DNA from: Tanytarsus gracilentus
Taxonomy: Eukaryota > Arthropoda > Insecta > Diptera > Chironomidae
Direction of reading: 5' to 3'
NCBI GenBank assembly: GCA_038502055.1
Contig: JAXRKN010000044.1
Location: 10,995,501-11,059,500, forward strand
Length of the DNA stretch: 64,000 nucleotides
Position numbers and translations under genes: made by a program. Shown here piece by piece: positions 61,901 through 64,000 of this stretch (positions are counted from its first letter, which is position 1; each line of letters begins with the position of its first letter). A model generated the notes under the pieces. That model did no database searches and was not told where the DNA came from. It worked only from the letters and a program-made list of their open reading frames with translations.

Positions 61901-63175
61901 ATTAAACTCCATGATGGCACTTAGCAAGAAAAATTAATTGAACATTTATTGAACAATTATCGAGTTGAGAACTGAAATAAAATTTCTCTCATTTTCCTAG
62001 CTGCTCGTTAAAATCTGACCTTTTTTGATCAGCTATCGAGGAAATCTCCTCTTAACCTCAATTCATGTCGTTTTATAATCCTCATCCGAGCTCATCGACT
62101 ATCGAGATTAAAAGCTGATGAGAGAAAAAGATTGAGATATTGAATTTAAATATTTTAAAAATTGATTTGATATTAAAGTATTTTTTTGAAGATTTTAGCT
62201 TTTATCGCCTGATAATTTTATTTATCATTTTTTGCGGTTGTTTTGTGGCATTTGAACAACGCTTAATATCAATTTTCTAAACAATTATAATCACAATTAT
62301 TAAATATCGTCAAATGAACCGCCGTGAAATGTAGTTTGGAAACCGAAAAATGAGATTTCACTTCATTGCAGTACATTTTATGGAAATTGTTTTATAATGA
62401 CCCGTAAAATACGAGCCAACATAAAAAATCCTCGCTTAATTTATGATTCAATAAATTTTTCAGTTGAACATATTAAGTGAAAAGCAAAATGCGACTCGTT
62501 GTTGCAATTTTTCTCTCCCTCCCGGTTTGTTGCGGATCATGAAAGAGCATTAAAAACTTTTTTCATTTTTATTCGTCATGAGATTTTTCTCCGAATTAAT
62601 GGAACTTTTTTGTGAGTGAGTCAGTGAGCTTTTAAAACATAAACCACACTTTGTGCATACAAAAATATTTTTTATTGAATTTTTGGAGATTCACTGAGGG
62701 ATTTAAGAATCCAGAGAAAACTGTTGAAAAAATTATTTTTAAAAGGGGTAGGAAACTTGGATGAAATTTAAATGTAAAAAAACTTTTATTAAAAAATAAG
62801 CACTAGTTTCTCATCCCCTGATTTTTTTTATATTTTTTAATAAACTTTTATTTCCCTTGCAAAACTTTAAATTAAAATTTTAACCACCTCAATTTCAAAA
62901 ATTGTTTTATTATTTTTCTCCGCTGCTGCATTACTCAATTATATTTCTATTATATCCGCATACATGAAAAATATTACTGAGAAATGCAATTTGCATTTTA
63001 ATGGCTTAACCGTTCATTGTTATTTTTATACTCAGTTCACAAATAATTTATATACAAATAAATATTTTCCTCTCGTTTTTCTGCTTTTAATATTTATAGC
63101 GCACATTAATCACATCAAGAGCATTGCCGGAGTAGATTTTGTTGGACTCGGTTCGGGATTCGATGGTATCAATTA
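28446..63175 (+). CDS. Type II membrane dipeptidase-fold protein (M19/DPEP-like), probable pseudoenzyme; 3' end beyond window
   Basis: Twelve exons join in phase: 28446-28994, 30568-30714, 30800-30943, 35424-35534, 37586-38465, 40942-41043, 41117-41243, 41638-41734, 48052-48184, 48979-49199, 59628-59889 and 63100-63175, giving 950 residues before the last donor. Residues 1-618 form a Q/N/S/T-rich, presumably cytoplasmic region; about 619-643 are one transmembrane helix; from 646 an M19 membrane-dipeptidase domain begins. Family enzymes are extracellular, GPI-anchored, two-zinc dipeptidases that cut Cys-Gly and leukotriene D4. Here His668, Asp670, Glu781, His875 and Arg886 match DPEP1 H20, D22, E125, H219 and R230, but positions H152, H198, Y255 and D288 are Ser808, Lys854, Phe911 and Gly944. 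Fold cysteines are kept (C810, C882, C914 and the CPCEAQ cysteine). I infer a catalytically dead ectodomain. Resembles the fly CG42750-type renal dipeptidase group, assigned from memory and not verified. Remaining exons lie right of 64000. Confidence 0.88.
28995..30567. other. Intron 1, no feature seen
   Basis: 1.57 kb AT-rich intron. Several chance frames of 60-104 codons, rich in F, K and S; no repeat or nested gene recognised. Confidence 0.6.
30568..30714 (+). CDS. Exon 2: basic region (residues 184-232)
   Basis: 49 codons in phase 0 between an AAAAAG acceptor and ATTG/GTATGT. Basic, non-repetitive sequence (RLERERLKKYGSYGRL) that looks more conserved than the neighbouring exons. Confidence 0.82.
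30800..30943 (+). CDS. Exon 3 of cytoplasmic region (residues 233-280)
   Basis: 48 codons, phase 0 at both ends, from ACGTCACAG to GAG/GTATGT. Polar sequence containing GSLKDFNISGTLNRSVAPGF. The intron before it is only 85 bases. Confidence 0.82.
30944..35264. other. Intron 3 up to the hAT-like end, no gene seen
   Basis: 4.3 kb AT-rich sequence. The short frames on both strands show no domain and no phase-compatible splice sites. Confidence 0.55.
35265..35311 (+). repeat. Single hAT-like terminal end with CCCGGG palindromes
   Basis: Begins TAGAGTTTCTCAAAT, the same end as the complete element at 40239, and continues with CCCCGGG and CCCGGGG. No matching right end (GAGAAACTCTA) occurs in the following 400 bases, so only one end remains. 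It stands 112 bases before the acceptor of exon 4. Confidence 0.7.
35424..35534 (+). CDS. Exon 4 of cytoplasmic region (residues 281-317)
   Basis: 37 codons, phase 0, after a 20-base T run and CAG; ends ATG/GTAAAT. Encodes STLSGDFSALQLRHKK and more. A decayed copy of this exon lies about 300 bases downstream (35720-35807). Confidence 0.82.
35720..35807 (+). pseudogene. Degenerate duplicate of exon 4
   Basis: Aligns with the exon at 35424-35534. GGTGATTTCTCAGCTCTGCA and the next GCTACGG are identical, as are AGCAGCCAG and GCAACGTTGAG with one change between them. Small deletions shift the frame in the middle, the 3' donor is gone, and the original frame reaches a stop soon after 35807. The 40 bases before it also resemble those before exon 4 (TATAAAATACGGC against TATAAAACACGGC). 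A fresh CTTTAG acceptor-like site is present, but inclusion would break the protein. Confidence 0.75.
35808..37585. other. Rest of intron 4, no gene accepted
   Basis: 1.8 kb of AT-rich sequence. A 194-codon minus-strand frame at 36014-36598 is the longest non-genic frame here but shows no domain; see rejected items. Confidence 0.5.
37586..38465 (+). CDS. Exon 5: large Q/N/S-rich exon (residues 318-610)
   Basis: 880 bases, phase 0 entry, phase 1 exit at GTGAGT. Contains poly-Gln tracts, a Pro-rich motif (MNFPPPPKAIQ) that could bind SH3 or EVH1 domains, a tyrosine motif (LPNYDNIS), and a Ser-rich end just before the membrane segment. Likely a disordered cytoplasmic scaffold region. Confidence 0.87.
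38466..40238. other. Intron 5 before the MITE, no feature seen
   Basis: 1.8 kb AT-rich intron sequence, no exon or repeat recognised. Confidence 0.55.
40239..40873. mobile_element. hAT-like MITE with 8-base target duplication
   Basis: Ends TAGAGTTTCTCA and TGAGAAACTCTA are perfect inverted repeats fitting the hAT terminal pattern (Y-A-R-N-G). The element is flanked by the 8-base direct repeat AATCCAAC (40231-40238 and 40874-40881), the duplication length made by hAT transposases. Subterminal sequence is packed with CCCGGG/ACCCGG words, especially at 40785-40862. No transposase frame. Length 635 bases. Confidence 0.88.
40942..41043 (+). CDS. Exon 6: transmembrane segment (residues 611-644)
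   Basis: Phase 1 entry after TTTTTAG, exit at GCAG/GTAAAG. Encodes KWDLPSRQ then a hydrophobic run starting WLALTSILLIAAACSVAV, a single membrane helix preceded by charged residues. The acceptor is 68 bases after the end of a hAT-like MITE. Confidence 0.87.
41117..41243 (+). CDS. Exon 7: start of dipeptidase domain (residues 645-687)
   Basis: Carries the M19 signature VPLIDGHNDLPWNVR, with His668 and Asp670 matching the first zinc ligands. Ends with a split Arg codon at GTGAGG. The preceding intron is 73 bases. Confidence 0.93.
41638..41734 (+). CDS. Exon 8 of dipeptidase domain (residues 687-719)
   Basis: Encodes the segment ending DLLRLKRGRVSAQ, matching the membrane-dipeptidase strand before the FW motif. 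Exits phase 0 at CAG/GTGAGT. Confidence 0.9.
41940..42330 (-). repeat. Dispersed repeat, copy A (inverted relative to copy B)
   Basis: In reverse complement it matches 53060-53545 over several blocks: CACAGTGGATTTAG, CCCTTGGCCCACAAT, ATGGCGGAATCC, ATA-CCCCAAA and TTAATTTCTATA. Between blocks, unique sequence has been replaced by long A and T runs (42055-42085, 42163-42210). Nature unknown; no terminal repeats or ORF shared. Confidence 0.65.
42331..44981. other. Intron 8 sequence, no gene seen
   Basis: 2.65 kb AT-rich. At 44476 the word CAGTAAAACCTCTCTAACTT resembles one end of a pogo/Tigger-like transposon, but no partner end was found. Confidence 0.45.
44982..45995. mobile_element. 1 kb foldback transposon with long compound inverted ends
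   Basis: Inverted arms of about 200 bases (44982-45185 and 45790-45995) share CATTTTGCCCCTGTGACATT, CTGTGGGCAAGGGCAAAAAA, TATAGGGTCAATTTGTCC and TGGTCAAATGAGGG. Within each arm the ATAGGGTCAATTTGTCC word recurs inverted, so each arm folds on itself too. Flanking direct repeat TGTTAAG (44975-44981 and 45996-46002) includes TTAA. The middle 600 bases are AT-rich with no transposase. A non-autonomous element; superfamily open (TTAA would suit piggyBac, a 7-base duplication would not). Confidence 0.82.
46003..48051. other. Rest of intron 8, no feature seen
   Basis: 2 kb AT-rich intron up to the acceptor of exon 9; no repeat or coding sequence recognised. Confidence 0.5.
48052..48184 (+). CDS. 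Exon 9 of dipeptidase domain (residues 720-764)
   Basis: Begins FWAAYCPCEAQYKDAVQ, corresponding to the DPEP1 segment with the first disulfide cysteine (C71 in DPEP1 numbering, from memory). Phase 0 in, phase 1 out at GTAATT. A 6.3 kb intron precedes it. Confidence 0.93.
48373..48501. repeat. Small foldback element
   Basis: Imperfect inverted repeat of about 40 bases per arm: CCAAGCTGGTAGTCCAC and AAGTCCACAATTTTTTT on the left pair with AAAAAAATTGTGG, TTTTTGTGGAGTTAC and AACTTGG on the right. GTGGA/TCCAC words recur inside. Probably a short MITE remnant in intron 9. Confidence 0.55.
48979..49199 (+). CDS. Exon 10 of dipeptidase domain (residues 764-837)
   Basis: Contains GVEGGHALGGSLGVLR, with Glu781 matching the bridging zinc ligand E125, then MTLTSTCHTPWADS. 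In active enzymes the latter reads T-H-S-C-N, so the catalytic His152 position is Ser808. C810 matches the disulfide partner. Phase 0 exit at AAG/GTGAGT. Confidence 0.93.
49200..53059. other. First part of intron 10, no gene seen
   Basis: 3.9 kb AT-rich intronic sequence. Chance frames of up to 96 codons, no splice-compatible exon. Confidence 0.5.
53060..53545 (+). repeat. Dispersed repeat, copy B
   Basis: Better-preserved partner of 41940-42330, in the opposite orientation 11 kb away. Contains a 108-codon frame (53213-53539) with no recognised domain, which is not kept in copy A. The pair brackets exons 9 and 10 of the host gene. Confidence 0.65.
53546..54163. other. Intron 10 sequence between repeat B and the nested gene
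   Basis: No convincing feature; the frame running to 53901 starts at a non-ATG codon and overlaps the repeat. Confidence 0.45.
54164..54169 (-). promoter_or_regulatory. Polyadenylation signal of the nested CCDC34-like gene
   Basis: TTTATT on the plus strand (AATAAA on the minus), 60 bases after the stop codon of the nested gene. Confidence 0.5.
54229..55125 (-). CDS. CCDC34-like coiled-coil protein, nested in an intron
   Basis: Two minus-strand exons, 54974-55125 and 54229-54919, joined by a 54-base GT-AG intron with matching phase 2 (a split Cys codon), encode 280 residues from ATG at 55125. The N-terminal 65 residues are polar with a QQQQ run. From about residue 100 to 235 it is a highly charged Lys/Glu/Arg-rich helix, likely coiled coil. 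Spaced W motifs (EKWLKS, KEWMKKKE, KEWLEKKN) recur, and it ends near FVNPIAWKSLDE. The W-L/M-x-K-K repeats and terminal N-P-x-x-W fit the CCDC34 family, whose vertebrate member is linked to cilia and sperm flagella. It lies wholly inside intron 10 of the dipeptidase-like gene, on the other strand, so it must have its own promoter, presumably in the 140 bases before the MITE at 55268 or inside that MITE. Confidence 0.87.
55268..55654. mobile_element. hAT-like MITE rich in GGGATCCC/CCCGGG palindromes
   Basis: Perfect inverted ends TAGAGGTTTCG and CGAAACCTCTA match the Y-A-R-N-G hAT pattern and resemble the element at 40239. Both subterminal regions (55282-55365 and 55556-55643) are arrays of CGGGATCCCG and CCCGGG words. 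Flanks (TTATAAAA and ATTTATAA) are similar but not an exact 8-base duplication. No transposase. It begins 142 bases upstream of the nested CCDC34-like start codon. Confidence 0.78.
55655..59627. other. Rest of intron 10, no gene seen
   Basis: 4 kb AT-rich intron sequence up to the acceptor of exon 11. No exon, repeat or RNA gene recognised. Confidence 0.5.
59628..59889 (+). CDS. Exon 11 of dipeptidase domain (residues 838-925)
   Basis: Contains MMVDLSKASVKTM, where active enzymes have D-L-(A/S)-H, so zinc ligand His198 is Lys854. Then APVIFSHSSAF (His875 = H219), SSRNV (Arg886 = R230) and VNFYNKFLSC, with Phe911 in place of Tyr255 and C914. A 10.4 kb intron with a nested gene precedes it. 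Confidence 0.93.
59890..63099. other. Intron 11, no feature seen
   Basis: 3.2 kb AT-rich intron with only short chance frames. Confidence 0.55.
63100..63175 (+). CDS. Exon 12 of dipeptidase domain (residues 925-950)
   Basis: Encodes AHINHIKSIAGVDFVGLG and SGFDGIN, with the final codon split at TA/GTAAGT. Active family members read G-G-D-F-D-G; here the Asp288 position is Gly944. Roughly the last 100 residues of the domain are expected beyond the window. Confidence 0.9.
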
Positions 63176-64000
63176 GTAAGTATTTAAGTCCCTTTAAACA
63201 CGCTACAATGCGAGTGAGCCATCTCAACATCATCTAAACTACGGTCTCTCTTTCTCAACGAATAATTAATTATTCGATAACAAGGAAGAGACCAGCCATG
63301 ACAGAATGAACAGTGCGAGGGGTGTGAGGTCAGTCATTGGCGTTGAAAGGAAGAGAACAAAATTGCTTTGTTGACTTTTAGATTACATTTTGCGATAAAA
63401 TATTTTATAAAATCAGACTCTTAATTGCCTCAACAGCATCGGCGACAATGTTATACGACCCATGCCGCATGCAATGAGGGTATAATTTCACTCTCGACTG
63501 ATGCTCTCGCTCGCACTGCTATTAGACACACTGTAAAATTTATGAGAGGAAGATTTACACGCACATTTTAGTGCTCACGTTTCATTAAAGTACTAACGGC
63601 GAGAATAAAAGCAAATTGAGATGAAAATGTTGGCTTGTAAAAAGCACATTGTGGCAGAGAGAGCTTTATTTTGATGAATTTCAACAGTTTGTTAATGATG
63701 GGAATTTTCTGAAGTATCTCAAAAAGTTGTAAAATAATGAATAAATTTTAAACTCATTTAGTAATTTTAGAATAAAATTTTTCAAATACAACATTTTTTG
63801 TGTAAAGAAAATTCAATCAATTTAAAACAAATTTTATGAGGCAAAAAATAAATCTAACGACCTCCCGCTGCTGTCTTTAACCAGGAATAATTTATGGCTA
63901 ACCTTCATGATTCTCACGCTCCATTGTTCATTCGTTATATCCCCAAAATGCACATAAAACACACAACATCATAACAACATAGCATGGTGTGGAAAAATCT
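63176..64000. other. Start of intron 12, continues past the window
   Basis: Begins with a GTAAGT donor overlapping the end of exon 12; no further dipeptidase exon was found before the window ends. Confidence 0.6.

Noticed and set aside
1..64000. CRISPR arrays, tRNA or rRNA genes, bacterial operons
   Set aside because: No regularly spaced repeats, no cloverleaf-like or rRNA sequence noticed by eye, and the gene structure is eukaryotic; a tRNA scan was not possible here.

Overview
The window looks like AT-rich nuclear DNA from an insect, most likely a dipteran. Genes are split by GT-AG introns, some only 50-60 bases long and others up to 10 kb. The proteins are typical animal families: an Alk-type receptor kinase, a MARCH-type RING-CH ligase, a membrane dipeptidase-fold protein and a CCDC34-like coiled-coil protein. 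Homopolymer runs (Q, N, S, T) in coding sequence and many small inverted-repeat transposons fit this. The species cannot be named from the sequence alone. No rRNA, tRNA, CRISPR array or prokaryotic operon was seen.

Layout. 1-1194 (+): the last four exons of Alk, entering from the left edge. 1195-6310: Alk 3' UTR and noncoding sequence. 6327-6662: an inverted-repeat element (MITE) lying 90 bases before a compact three-exon MARCH/RING-CH gene (6753-7788, +). 7789-20173: about 12 kb with no convincing gene. 20174-21350 (-): a 5'-truncated non-LTR retrotransposon (LINE) keeping its RNase H domain and terminal Cys/His motif. 21351-28299: mostly noncoding, with one ambiguous coding-like patch near 21.9-22.1 kb.

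28300 to the right edge is one very large plus-strand gene. Twelve coding exons between 28446 and 63175 join in phase into at least 950 residues. The order is an intracellular Q/N/S-rich region of about 618 residues, one transmembrane segment, and an extracellular dipeptidase (peptidase M19, DPEP-like) domain whose C-terminal part lies beyond the window. Its introns hold a fully nested opposite-strand gene (CCDC34-like, 54229-55125), two hAT-like palindromic MITEs, a 1 kb foldback element, a small foldback, an inverted pair of dispersed repeats, and a degenerate duplicate of one of the gene's own exons beside a hAT-like end.

The most notable observation is that the dipeptidase domain keeps its fold markers (disulfide cysteines, characteristic motifs, exact motif spacing) but has lost several catalytic residues. 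Positions matching human DPEP1 His152, His198, Tyr255 and Asp288 are Ser, Lys, Phe and Gly. The protein therefore looks like a type II membrane pseudo-dipeptidase with a large cytoplasmic tail, more likely a receptor or adhesion molecule than an enzyme. DPEP1 numbering is from memory of the family, but the spacing between anchor residues (73, 21 and 69) matches exactly.
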